A stretch of DNA of 64,000 nt from Hespellia stercorisuis DSM 15480 (GTDB taxonomy: Bacteria; Bacillota; Clostridia; Lachnospirales; Lachnospiraceae): assembly GCF_900142165.1 (NCBI RefSeq), contig NZ_FQZY01000022.1:1-64000 (forward strand). The letters are read 5' to 3'. A program made the translations under genes and the position numbers. Under the pieces are notes generated by a model. That model made no database searches and was not told the DNA's origin. It worked only from the letters and a program-made list of their open reading frames with translations. Of the stretch, positions 7,911 to 16,295 are shown one piece after another. Within the stretch, counting starts at the first letter, position 1. Every line of letters begins with the position of its first letter.

Positions 7911-10900
7911 ATGTTAAAGGAAGAATGGAAGAGCTTATTTCACAATAAGATTCTGCTCTTGGTTGTCATTGTAATTGCAGCCATACCCGCAATTTATGCC
8001 GGACTGTTTCTGGCGTCTATGTGGGACCCGTATGGGAATGTGGACAATCTGCCGGTTGCAGTGGTCAACGAAGACAGGCATGTGAAGTACAATGACAGCA
8101 CACTGCAGATAGGAGACGAGTTAATCGATAATCTCAAAGAGAATGATTCGCTTTCTTTCAACTTTGTAGATGCAGAGGCTGCTGCGCAGGGACTGAAAAA
8201 CGGTACCTACTATATGGTCATTACAATTCCGGAGGATTTTTCAGCAGATGCAGCGACGCTGATGGATGAAAATCCGCAAAAAATGGAATTGGATTATGCA
8301 ACAAATCCGGGGACAAATTACATCGCCTCGAAGCTGAGCGAGACGGCACTGTCAAAAATCAAATCAAGCATCACAGAGGAAGTTACAAGAACTTATACGC
8401 AGACCGTGTTTGATCAGATCGCAACAGTTGGTGATGGAATGCAGAAAGCGGCAGACGGCTCCGGTGAGATCAAGGATGGTTTGACGACCGCATCTGATGG
8501 AAACGCGACGATCTCTGTGAACCTGAAGAAACTGGCAGACAGCACACTGACGTTTAAGGATGGTGCGGATACGCTGACAACAGGTCTTGCAGACTACACA
8601 GATGGAGTAGCACAGGTAAATGATGGCGCAGGCCAGCTGGATGACGGCGTGTCGACGCTGACGTCCAAACTGCCGACACTGACCGGAGGAATCAATGACC
8701 TGAATACAGGCGTCAAGGATTATACGGATGGAGTTGCCGCATTAAAATCCAATTCAGCCGCATTGACCAATGGGAGCACGCAATTGGCGTCCGGTGCATC
8801 TGAACTGTCCAAAGGTGCAAAAGCGCTCCAGACAGGTGCAGATACTTATATTGCAGGCACAAATACACTGGCGGCCGGCGTAAACAAGTATGTAGCCGGA
8901 GCCGGACAACTCGCCGCCGGAGGAAAACAACTTGCCGGTCTGGAGAACCTGGGAACTGTTTACACAGGCATCAGCCAGTTAAAGACAGCCGTTGCGGACG
9001 GGGCACCGGCAACGGGCGGGAACCCGGCAGCGTTATCCCTTCAAAGCGGGGTAACCCAGTACGTAAGCGGGACGACTGCTCTGGCAAACGGAGTGACCGG
9101 CTATGTGGACGGTGTGAATCAGTTAGCCGCCGGAGGAAAACAACTCGCCGGTCTGGAGGGGCTTGGAACAGTTTCCGCGGGAATCAGCCAGTTAAAGACA
9201 GCCGTTGTAGACGGCACACCGGCCGCGGCCCCTTCCCTGAAGTCCGGAGCGGAGCAGCTTGAAGCCGGACTGAAAGGCCTGGATGAACAGGTTGGAAGTA
9301 TGGCTTCGGATACAGACGCAGAAGGCAATCTGACGCTGACCGGAGGAATGAAAGCGGCAATTGGCGGGATGTCAGAAGCTGGCGGAAAAATGCAGGAAGC
9401 AGCGGACGGGATGAATGACGCCAGCGGCGTGATTGCCCAGGCCAGCGGCATCTGTACCACTGCGGCTGACACACTTAACAGTACAACTGCTTCTATTGGA
9501 GCGGTACCTGAAAATTACAGTGCACTTTTAGACGAGGTACTTGCGGACGGAGCCGAGAAAATTGACACAGCAAACGCACAGATTACAAATGGAAACCAGG
9601 GTGTACAGACTGCAATCGAACAGCTCCTGCAGATGCAGAGCGAGGGGACAGAAGTCAGTACCGCTGATCTGGATGCAGTGATCACGACATTAACTACGGC
9701 ACAGACAGACCTCTCCGGTGTGGATGGCGTGGATGCGGATGCCTACAACAGTCGAAAACAGGAGATTGCAGATGATATGGCTGCCTCCATAGCAGGAAGT
9801 ACGACTGCACTCGGGGGCACGGCAACAGGGCTGAATCAGATTGCTGCAGGGCTTACACAGGGAGCTGCAGATATGAGTCGGGGAGCTACGGCTATGGCAA
9901 CAGGAGCACAGGAGATGCAGGGAGCAGCCGGCCAGCTGACAGCGGGAGTCGAAGTACTCAAGACCGGTGTGGATCAGCTATATGCGGGTGCACAGTCTGT
10001 GAATGGCGGGGTTGGCCAGGTTGCAGCAGGTCTAACAGCACTGCAGACCGGTACGGCATCCTTCCCGACAGCGGCAGCCGGAGTCAAATCACTCAATGAT
10101 GGATTTGACGCGCTGACCGCAAACAATCAGCTGCTCACAGGTGGCGCATCCACTTTATTGAAGAGCGGTTCCACACTGAAATCAGGGACAGATCAGGTCG
10201 CAGCAGGCCTGACGACACTTCAGAACAGCACCTCGTCCTTCCCGGCTGCAGCCGCTGGAGTCAAAGCATTGAATGATGGATTTGACACTTTGACTGCAAA
10301 CAACAAAGCACTTACAGACGGCACAAAGAGTCTTACCAATGCCGGTCCTGCGTTATCGGGCGGCATCCTTTCAGCCGTTGACGGTGCAAAAAAACTGGCG
10401 GATGGAGCAGGTACACTGGATAAAGGTGTGGGCGCTTATACCGCAGGGGTGTCAGAACTGGACAGCAACAGCAGCAAATTAAAGGATGGAACACAGCAAC
10501 TGGCAGACGGGGCAGTTACCCTGGCAGACGGCGCAGCACAGTTAGGTGACGGAACAACGACGCTGTATGACGGAACAAAAAAACTGGTCGCAAACAATAC
10601 GGCTTTGAACAGCGGCTCCTCCCAGCTGGCAGACGGGGCAGGTCAGATCCAGGACGGATCCTCACAGCTCTACAATGGCTCACTGGAGCTTGGCGGCGGC
10701 CTGAAAAAACTTTCCGCCGGTTCAGATACATTGACGGGCAGTCTGAAAGATGGCACAGAAGAGGTGAAAAACTCGAAGGCATCTGACAGTACCATTGATA
10801 TGTTTGCGGCACCGGTAACGGATAAGGAGAGCAAAATAACTACTGTAGAAAATAACGGACACGCGATGGCACCATACATGATGTCAGTCGGACTCTGGGT

Positions 10901-11465
10901 TGGATGCCTTGCATTCTGTCTGATGTACCCTCTGACAAAATATCGTGGAAAATTAAAATCCGGATTATCATGGTGGGCAAGCAAAGCATCGATTCTTTAC
11001 CCGCTGGCAATCCTGCAGGGAGTACTGCTGATCGTGCTGCTCCACATCTTCGACGGGTTTACGCCGGTGGAGATGGCGAAGACAATCGCATTTGCCAGCC
11101 TGGCATCCATGGCGTTCACCTCAGTGATGTACTTCTTTAACAGTTCGCTGGGAAAAGTCGGAAGCTTTTTGATGCTGGTATTTATGGTCGTTCAGCTTGC
11201 GGGCTCAGCCGGAACGTATCCGGTTCAGCTGTCACCTGCATTTGTATCTGCAATCCACAAGTGGGTTCCGTTTACCTACACGGTTGATGCGTTCAGAAGT
11301 ACGATCTGCGGTGGTGAGAGTATTCTGACACCGGTCCTGGTCATGATCGGCATGATCGTTGTGTTTACAGGACTTACCATCTTGGAATTTGAATACAGAA
11401 CAAAACGCATTCAGGAAGAAAAACCACTTCTGATGAACTTCCTGGAAGAAAAAGGGCTTGCATAG
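7911..11465 (+). CDS. YhgE/Pip-family membrane protein with a long repetitive ectodomain
   Basis: The 1184-residue protein begins with an N-terminal membrane helix (about 12-36: ILLLVVIVIAAIPAIYAGLF) and ends with about five membrane helices resembling an ABC-2-type/YhgE C-terminal domain (about 980-1165). Between them is a very long external region built of degenerate 11-residue-like units of the form L-x-x-G-x-x-x-L-x-x-G (for example QLADGAGQIQDGSSQL), predicted as an alpha-helical or coiled stalk. Family members include the Lactococcus phage infection protein Pip and ESX/type-VII-associated YhgE/EsaA proteins. Typical length is 700-1000, so this one is long, partly because two blocks are duplicated in tandem (see repeats). 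It has a strong promoter and operator upstream and a terminator downstream, so it is monocistronic. Role: an envelope protein, possibly an exporter or phage receptor. No other type VII genes are nearby. Confidence 0.88.
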   Translation: MLKEEWKSLFHNKILLLVVIVIAAIPAIYAGLFLASMWDPYGNVDNLPVAVVNEDRHVKYNDSTLQIGDELIDNLKENDSLSFNFVDAEAAAQGLKNGTYYMVITIPEDFSADAATLMDENPQKMELDYATNPGTNYIASKLSETALSKIKSSITEEVTRTYTQTVFDQIATVGDGMQKAADGSGEIKDGLTTASDGNATISVNLKKLADSTLTFKDGADTLTTGLADYTDGVAQVNDGAGQLDDGVSTLTSKLPTLTGGINDLNTGVKDYTDGVAALKSNSAALTNGSTQLASGASELSKGAKALQTGADTYIAGTNTLAAGVNKYVAGAGQLAAGGKQLAGLENLGTVYTGISQLKTAVADGAPATGGNPAALSLQSGVTQYVSGTTALANGVTGYVDGVNQLAAGGKQLAGLEGLGTVSAGISQLKTAVVDGTPAAAPSLKSGAEQLEAGLKGLDEQVGSMASDTDAEGNLTLTGGMKAAIGGMSEAGGKMQEAADGMNDASGVIAQASGICTTAADTLNSTTASIGAVPENYSALLDEVLADGAEKIDTANAQITNGNQGVQTAIEQLLQMQSEGTEVSTADLDAVITTLTTAQTDLSGVDGVDADAYNSRKQEIADDMAASIAGSTTALGGTATGLNQIAAGLTQGAADMSRGATAMATGAQEMQGAAGQLTAGVEVLKTGVDQLYAGAQSVNGGVGQVAAGLTALQTGTASFPTAAAGVKSLNDGFDALTANNQLLTGGASTLLKSGSTLKSGTDQVAAGLTTLQNSTSSFPAAAAGVKALNDGFDTLTANNKALTDGTKSLTNAGPALSGGILSAVDGAKKLADGAGTLDKGVGAYTAGVSELDSNSSKLKDGTQQLADGAVTLADGAAQLGDGTTTLYDGTKKLVANNTALNSGSSQLADGAGQIQDGSSQLYNGSLELGGGLKKLSAGSDTLTGSLKDGTEEVKNSKASDSTIDMFAAPVTDKESKITTVENNGHAMAPYMMSVGLWVGCLAFCLMYPLTKYRGKLKSGLSWWASKASILYPLAILQGVLLIVLLHIFDGFTPVEMAKTIAFASLASMAFTSVMYFFNSSLGKVGSFLMLVFMVVQLAGSAGTYPVQLSPAFVSAIHKWVPFTYTVDAFRSTICGGESILTPVLVMIGMIVVFTGLTILEFEYRTKRIQEEKPLLMNFLEEKGLA
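8907..9224 (+). repeat. Internal tandem duplication A in the YhgE gene (213-nt period)
   Basis: A block starting at 8907 (encoding QLAAGGKQLAGLENLGTVY) recurs at 9120 (QLAAGGKQLAGLEGLGTVS), 213 nt or 71 codons later, with over 100 nt of closely similar DNA per copy. High nucleotide similarity suggests a recent in-frame duplication. Confidence 0.8.
10017..10322 (+). repeat. Internal tandem duplication B in the YhgE gene (177-nt period)
   Basis: A block at 10017 (QVAAGLTALQTGTASFP, then LNDGFDALTANNQLLTGG) recurs at 10194 (QVAAGLTTLQNSTSSFP, then LNDGFDTLTANNKALTDG), 177 nt or 59 codons apart. The frame is preserved, so stalk length could vary between strains. Confidence 0.8.
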
Positions 11466-11507
11466 AACTCTGCAAAATACAAAATTGAATTGTGAAATTC
11501 AGGCAGT

Positions 11508-11546
11508 ACCATCTTCGGCGCCACGCGCCGGGGGTGGTGTTTTTTT
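11508..11546 (+). terminator. Rho-independent terminator after the YhgE gene
   Basis: ACCATCTTCGGCG pairs with CGCCGGGGGTGGT (some G-U pairs) around a 5-nt loop, and a GTTTTTTT tract follows. Confidence 0.85.
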
Positions 11547-11558
11547 GCCCTGAAAAAA

Positions 11559-11579
11559 TGGCACGATTGCAAAGTGCCA
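11559..11579 (+). promoter_or_regulatory. Inverted repeat upstream of the PTS regulator gene
   Basis: TGGCAC-9 nt-GTGCCA lies about 75 nt before the PRD-regulator start. It could be the operator of that regulator. Read on the minus strand (TTGCAATCG...) it also partly resembles a catabolite-responsive element, with at least two mismatches to the cre consensus. Confidence 0.4.
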
Positions 11580-11653
11580 ATTCTGTTTATCGATAAATTG
11601 TTTTTTTGTTTTTCATGCGATATCATAAATATATCAAAAGAAAGGAGGCTGTT

Positions 11654-13660
11654 ATGAATTTTACACCAAGACAGGTACAGATTTTATTTCTGCTGATCAA
11701 AAGCTCCAGAACAATCTCAAAAGAAGAACTGTCAGAGAATCTCCAGATCAGCAAGCGGACCTTGTTCAGGGAATTAAAAGGGCTGGACAAAGAACTGGAA
11801 AAATACAGCCTGTATCTCGATACTCAATCAAAAAAAGGATTGATACTATCAGGCGAAAAAGAAAACAAAGAAGAATTTTTAAGCTGTCTTGAAAAACTGC
11901 AGTCTTTCGAACCACGGAACAGAAAAGAACGGCAGAAAAAGCTGCTGGGAATGCTGATACAGAATCAGGATGTACAGAAAACTTTTTATTATGCACAGCA
12001 GCTCGGGGTGAGCGAAGCCACAATCAATCACGATCTGGAAGATCTGCAGCCCTGGTTTGATAAGTCGGGAATCCACCTGGTAAAACGAACAGGGTACGGA
12101 GTTGCAATGGAGTATGAGGAGGCAGATTTTCGAAGGCTGATCATGACATATATCCAGGAATATCCGGAGGAGAAGATTCAGGATAGCACACTGGAGGAAA
12201 CCCTGAAGGTCAGTCTGGCAGATCTATCCGAAAAATTGATGGAACAGTTCACGGTGGAATCGGTAAAAGGCCTGCTTGTTTTTCTGGAAATCGCAGTGGA
12301 CAGAATAAAGAACGGGCACCATCTGAAGGAGTGCGCAGGAGGACAGTGTGAGGATGAGATTTTCCGGATTGCAGGGGAAATCGCAGAAAGACTGGAAACA
12401 TCCTTTTCCATTACATGCTCACTGGCGGAAAGGCAGGCACTTCATATATTTCTGAAAAGTGCAAAAAGACAGCTAAGCAGCAGTGATGAGTATGTAGAAG
12501 TCAGGGGCGAAAACATTTCCCTGAGAGAAATCGTATATCATCTGACGGATGTTTTTGGGCCGGAATTAAGCTTTGAACTGAAGACAGATGAGGTTTTTAT
12601 CGACGGACTAATGACGCACCTTCGTCCGGCAGTCACAAGAATGCTGCACGGGATACCTGTTCAGAATACACTGCTCAAAGAGGTACAGACCATTTATCCA
12701 GACGTCTATGAACGCTCCGGCGAGGCGGCAAAAATACTGGGTGAATGTCTGAACTGTGAAGTCTCGGAGGAGGAGACCGGATATCTGGCCATGCATTTTG
12801 GAGGCGCAATCGTTCGGCTGCGGGAGAAAAACAGAAAAAAGCGCCGGGTGGACATCGGTGTAATGTGCGCCAGCGGCATCGGGATATCCAACCTGATTGC
12901 ATCCAGGCTGCTACAGTATTTTGGAAACCGGATTCACACGAAGATACTGACGATTCGGGAGCTGCCCAAGCTCAGCAAGAGGGAGATTGATTTCATAGTC
13001 AGCAGCTTTGATGTGAAATCAGATAAGGTTCCTGTCATACAGGTGGAACCGTTTATGAAAAAGCATGATTTTGAACTGATCGATCGTTATGTAGAGTCTC
13101 TGGCAGTGAGGGAAAAAGTAGCGGAATCGAAAGAAAGCCGAGGAACTGTGATTCATACCATATTACAGATTACAAAAGAAGTGGATTCCATTCTGGCAGA
13201 TTTCAGGTTCTTCCGTGCAGATAAAGGGTGCTCCTTTGACGCGATTATCAGCCAGATAGGTGAAATCCTTGGAAGAACGGAAAGTGACCAGCTTGAGATT
13301 GCGAAGGATCTGCGGGAAAGAGAGGCCTTATCCACTCAGGTGATTCCGGAATACGAGATAGTATTTCTTCATTGTCGCACTGATGCGGTGGCTGACTCAA
13401 AAATGATCATTCTCCTACCGGAGGGCAACAGATTCGAAGATCCTTACTTTTTCGGGGCACAGGCCATGGTCGTCATGCTGATCAACAAGAAGGACGAGAG
13501 AGAAACACTGGCAATTTCTGCGATCAGCAATGCAGTGTTCAGCGAGGATGATTTTCTGGAGGATATAAAATCAGGAGAGGAAAAGCGGGTACAGCAGCAG
13601 ATTGAAAAAGTGTTAGATAATTTTTTGCAGAAAAATGTAAATGAAATTTATGAGCAATAG
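11654..13660 (+). CDS. PRD-containing transcriptional activator, MtlR/BglG-type
   Basis: I choose ATG 11654 (AAAGGAGGCTGTT ribosome-binding site; 668 residues). The layout is that of MtlR-like PTS-controlled activators: two N-terminal helix-turn-helix regions (about 5-65 and 110-150), two PTS regulation domains (about 190-290 and 295-400), a GatB-type EIIB-like domain with Cys405 in VMCASGIGIS, and a C-terminal EIIA-like domain (about 520-655). Such regulators are switched by HPr- and EII-dependent phosphorylation of histidines in the PRDs and of the EIIB cysteine, coupling operon expression to sugar arrival. It is the first gene of the PTS operon, with 12 nt to the EIIA gene. In the EIIA-like domain the usual active-site histidine context is divergent (IVFLHCRT), so that domain may be altered. 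Confidence 0.92.
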   Translation: MNFTPRQVQILFLLIKSSRTISKEELSENLQISKRTLFRELKGLDKELEKYSLYLDTQSKKGLILSGEKENKEEFLSCLEKLQSFEPRNRKERQKKLLGMLIQNQDVQKTFYYAQQLGVSEATINHDLEDLQPWFDKSGIHLVKRTGYGVAMEYEEADFRRLIMTYIQEYPEEKIQDSTLEETLKVSLADLSEKLMEQFTVESVKGLLVFLEIAVDRIKNGHHLKECAGGQCEDEIFRIAGEIAERLETSFSITCSLAERQALHIFLKSAKRQLSSSDEYVEVRGENISLREIVYHLTDVFGPELSFELKTDEVFIDGLMTHLRPAVTRMLHGIPVQNTLLKEVQTIYPDVYERSGEAAKILGECLNCEVSEEETGYLAMHFGGAIVRLREKNRKKRRVDIGVMCASGIGISNLIASRLLQYFGNRIHTKILTIRELPKLSKREIDFIVSSFDVKSDKVPVIQVEPFMKKHDFELIDRYVESLAVREKVAESKESRGTVIHTILQITKEVDSILADFRFFRADKGCSFDAIISQIGEILGRTESDQLEIAKDLREREALSTQVIPEYEIVFLHCRTDAVADSKMIILLPEGNRFEDPYFFGAQAMVVMLINKKDERETLAISAISNAVFSEDDFLEDIKSGEEKRVQQQIEKVLDNFLQKNVNEIYEQ

Positions 13661-13672
13661 GAGGAGAAGAGC

Positions 13673-14092
13673 ATGAGCAATATATGTGGAATTAGTTTTA
13701 AAGATAGAATTTCAGATTGGAAAGAGGCAATCCGTGAGGTGGCACAGCCGTTGCTGGAAAAGGGCTGCATAGAAGAAAGCTATATCGATGCGATGATACA
13801 GAATGTGATAGACAATGGTACATACATCATTATTATGCCGGGATTTGCAATGCCTCATGCGCGGCCGGAATGCGGGGCACTGAAAAACGGAATGTCTGTA
13901 CTGAAATTAAAAGAGCCGGTTTTGTTTCCGGGAGACGAGAGTGTACAGGTGATCATTTCCTTTGCAGGAGTCGATCCAGAGGAGCATCTGAATATGATTT
14001 CACGTTTGGCGGAGACCCTGATGGATGACGAGATGATAGAAAAATTATTTGCGGCAGAAACCGAGAGGGAGCTGTTGGAGGTAATTGAATGA
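13673..14092 (+). CDS. PTS mannitol/fructose-type EIIA component
   Basis: The 139-residue protein is a single EIIA domain of the fructose-mannitol family, which takes the phosphoryl group from HPr and passes it to EIIB. The active-site histidine is His62 in GFAMPHARPECG, the standard placement. A GGAGGAGAAGAGC ribosome-binding site precedes the ATG. It ends with an ATGA overlap on the kinase gene. Separation of EIIA from an EIICB protein encoded two genes downstream matches the E. coli CmtB/CmtA arrangement. Confidence 0.93.
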   Translation: MSNICGISFKDRISDWKEAIREVAQPLLEKGCIEESYIDAMIQNVIDNGTYIIIMPGFAMPHARPECGALKNGMSVLKLKEPVLFPGDESVQVIISFAGVDPEEHLNMISRLAETLMDDEMIEKLFAAETERELLEVIE

Positions 14093-14847
14093 TGAAAAAT
14101 AAGGGATGGCGAAAAGAGATTCTTACGGTAAACGGGTTTGAGGTTGCTGCGGAGTACAGAGAATCCACGACAGAAGAAATCTTTGTTCCGCTTTTGAGAA
14201 AAATAGATGGGATACAAAAAGCAAAAGGGAGAAGAATCCTTGTTTTTCTGGCAGCACCTCCGGCAGTAGGAAAATCCACCCTCGCAGAATATCTTCAGGT
14301 GCTCTCGAAGAGAAGAATGGACCTGCAGGAAGTTCAGGCATTAGGATTGGACGGATTTCATTATCACAGCGACTATATTGCAGCACACGAGGCAGTAGTC
14401 GACGGAGCGGTGGTGCCCATGAAGGCGGTAAAGGGATGTCCGGAGACATTTGATCTTGAAAAATTAAAAAAGAAACTGGACTGCATTTTCACCGAAAATA
14501 TCCTGTGGCCGGTATACGATAGAAAGCTCCACGATGTGGTGGAGGATGTGGTGCGGGTAGAAAAAAATATCATTCTGCTGGAAGGAAACTGGCTTCTTCT
14601 TAAGGATGAAGGCTGGAGAGACCTGAAAGAGAAATGCGATTTCTCGATCATGATCACGGCTGGGGAGGAGCAGTTAAAGGAGCGTCTAATTCTGAGAAAG
14701 ATGCGGGGCGGAGCCGGCAGAGAGGAGGCGGAGCAGTTCTACAAACAGAGTGACAGCAGGAACGTGACCCGTGTACTCCGCCATTCACAGAGCGCAGATT
14801 TTACAATTAAAATGAGAGAGGATAATGACTATGAAAAAGAAAATTAG
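14089..14847 (+). CDS. P-loop kinase of the nucleoside/fructose kinase-like family (YggC-like)
   Basis: The 252-residue protein has a Walker A loop at residues 56-64 (APPAVGKST), preceded by a hydrophobic strand (RRILVFLA) and followed by LGLDGFHYH, typical of the uridine kinase/pantothenate kinase-like family including E. coli YggC and fructose kinase FrcK. It overlaps EIIA by 4 nt and EIICB by 23 nt, so it is firmly embedded in the PTS operon. A separate kinase beside a phosphorylating PTS is unusual. It may add a second phosphate, act on an intracellular polyol or sugar produced later, or serve a regulatory role. Substrate unknown. Confidence 0.8.
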   Translation: MMKNKGWRKEILTVNGFEVAAEYRESTTEEIFVPLLRKIDGIQKAKGRRILVFLAAPPAVGKSTLAEYLQVLSKRRMDLQEVQALGLDGFHYHSDYIAAHEAVVDGAVVPMKAVKGCPETFDLEKLKKKLDCIFTENILWPVYDRKLHDVVEDVVRVEKNIILLEGNWLLLKDEGWRDLKEKCDFSIMITAGEEQLKERLILRKMRGGAGREEAEQFYKQSDSRNVTRVLRHSQSADFTIKMREDNDYEKEN

Positions 14848-16279
14848 AGCAAGCCTGCAAGCATTTGGCGGTTTTTTGACTGCCATGGTCATCCCAAATA
14901 TGGGGGCATTCATCGCCTGGGGATTTATAACCGCCTTATTTATTGACACAGGCTGGATACCAAACAAAAACTTTGCGGAGCTGGTTGGACCAATCTCGAA
15001 ATTCGTTCTGCCTTTGCTGCTTGGACACACCGGAGGCAAGCTGGTTCACGGCGACAGAGGCGGCGTGATCGGAGCACTTGCAACCGCCGGTATGATTGTG
15101 GGATCAGACATCCCCATGTTTCTGGGAGCTATGATCATGGGGCCGTTAAGCGCATGGATTCTCAAGAAATTCGACAAATTTATTGACGGGAAAATCCCTG
15201 CAGGATTCGAGATGGTGGTCAACAACTTTTCACTTGGTATTATCGGCTGTATTCTCACTTTGTTAAGTTATCAAATGGTCCGTCCAATTGTTGTGGGCGC
15301 GAATGATCTGATCTCTGCTGCGGTGCAGACGATTGTGAGAACCGGATACCTTCCGCTGCTTCCAATTCTGAACGAGCCGGCGAAGGTATTGTTCTTAAAC
15401 AATGTCATTGACCAGGGAATCTATTATCCGCTGGGAATGCAGGAGGCACTGGAACACGGAAAATCCATGTTCTTCATGCTGGCATCAAATCCGGGACCGG
15501 GGCTCGGACTGCTTCTGGCATTCTCATTATTTGGCAGAAAAAGTGCAAAAGAGACGGCGCCCGGGGCGATTATCATCCACTTCCTCGGAGGAATACATGA
15601 AATCTATTTCCCATATGTACTGATGAAACCGATCACGATTCTGGGAATGATCGGAGGCGCAATGTCCGGGATCGTCACATTCCAGTTCTTCGATGCTGGT
15701 CTGGTGGCGGGACCGAGTCCGGGATCCATTTTTGCGTACCTGGCACTGACACCAAAAGGAAAGTTCCTGGGGGTGATTGCGGGCGTGGCAGTCGCTGCAA
15801 TCGTGAGCTTTCTGATTAATTCTCTATTCCTGAAGATGGGGAAGGAAACAGAAGAAGAGGATGATGACTTCATGGAACAGCAGAAAGCATCCCAGGCAAT
15901 GAAGCAGGAGGGAAAGGATCTTTTCAAAGCAGTTATGACAGACAAGACTGCCGGGGAGGGAACCGCAGGGAACGAGGAGCGCACACAGATTTCATTCATT
16001 GCTTTTGCATGTGATGCAGGTCTTGGCAGTAGTGCCATGGGAGCCAATGCGTTCCGTAAACGCCTGGAAAAAGAGGGGATTACAAAAGAAGTAAAGAATT
16101 TTGCTATCGAAAAAGTACCGCAGAATGCAGACATCATCGTAACTCATGAGAGCTTATTCGACCGCGCGGTGAAAGCAAATCCCGGAAAAAGAATCATTAC
16201 GATCAAGAACTTTATGAGGGATTTTAATCTTGACATGTTACTGGATGAAATAAAAGCAATCGAAATAAAAGAGAAGTAA
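14825..16279 (+). CDS. PTS mannitol-type EIICB permease (CmtA-like)
   Basis: The 484-residue protein has an N-terminal EIIC of the mannitol family (about residues 1-340, six to eight membrane segments) with the signature GGIHEIYFPYVLMKP at 255-269. A charged linker (about 345-390) leads to a C-terminal EIIB domain with phosphocysteine Cys396 in FACDAGLGSSAMG. It lacks a fused EIIA, which is supplied by the gene two positions upstream. It transports a hexitol-like sugar and phosphorylates it on entry. Mannitol itself is not certain: no mannitol-1-phosphate 5-dehydrogenase is present, and the downstream dehydrogenase is of the sorbose-phosphate-reductase type. The start could also be ATG 14831. 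Confidence 0.92.
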   Translation: MTMKKKIRASLQAFGGFLTAMVIPNMGAFIAWGFITALFIDTGWIPNKNFAELVGPISKFVLPLLLGHTGGKLVHGDRGGVIGALATAGMIVGSDIPMFLGAMIMGPLSAWILKKFDKFIDGKIPAGFEMVVNNFSLGIIGCILTLLSYQMVRPIVVGANDLISAAVQTIVRTGYLPLLPILNEPAKVLFLNNVIDQGIYYPLGMQEALEHGKSMFFMLASNPGPGLGLLLAFSLFGRKSAKETAPGAIIIHFLGGIHEIYFPYVLMKPITILGMIGGAMSGIVTFQFFDAGLVAGPSPGSIFAYLALTPKGKFLGVIAGVAVAAIVSFLINSLFLKMGKETEEEDDDFMEQQKASQAMKQEGKDLFKAVMTDKTAGEGTAGNEERTQISFIAFACDAGLGSSAMGANAFRKRLEKEGITKEVKNFAIEKVPQNADIIVTHESLFDRAVKANPGKRIITIKNFMRDFNLDMLLDEIKAIEIKEK

Positions 16280-16295
16280 ATCAGGGAGGAAAAAA

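Noticed and set aside
8907-10322. Regular repeats that might suggest a CRISPR array
   Set aside because: Periods are 213 and 177 nt, the reading frame is preserved, and there are no short identical repeats with unique spacers. They are protein-coding duplications.
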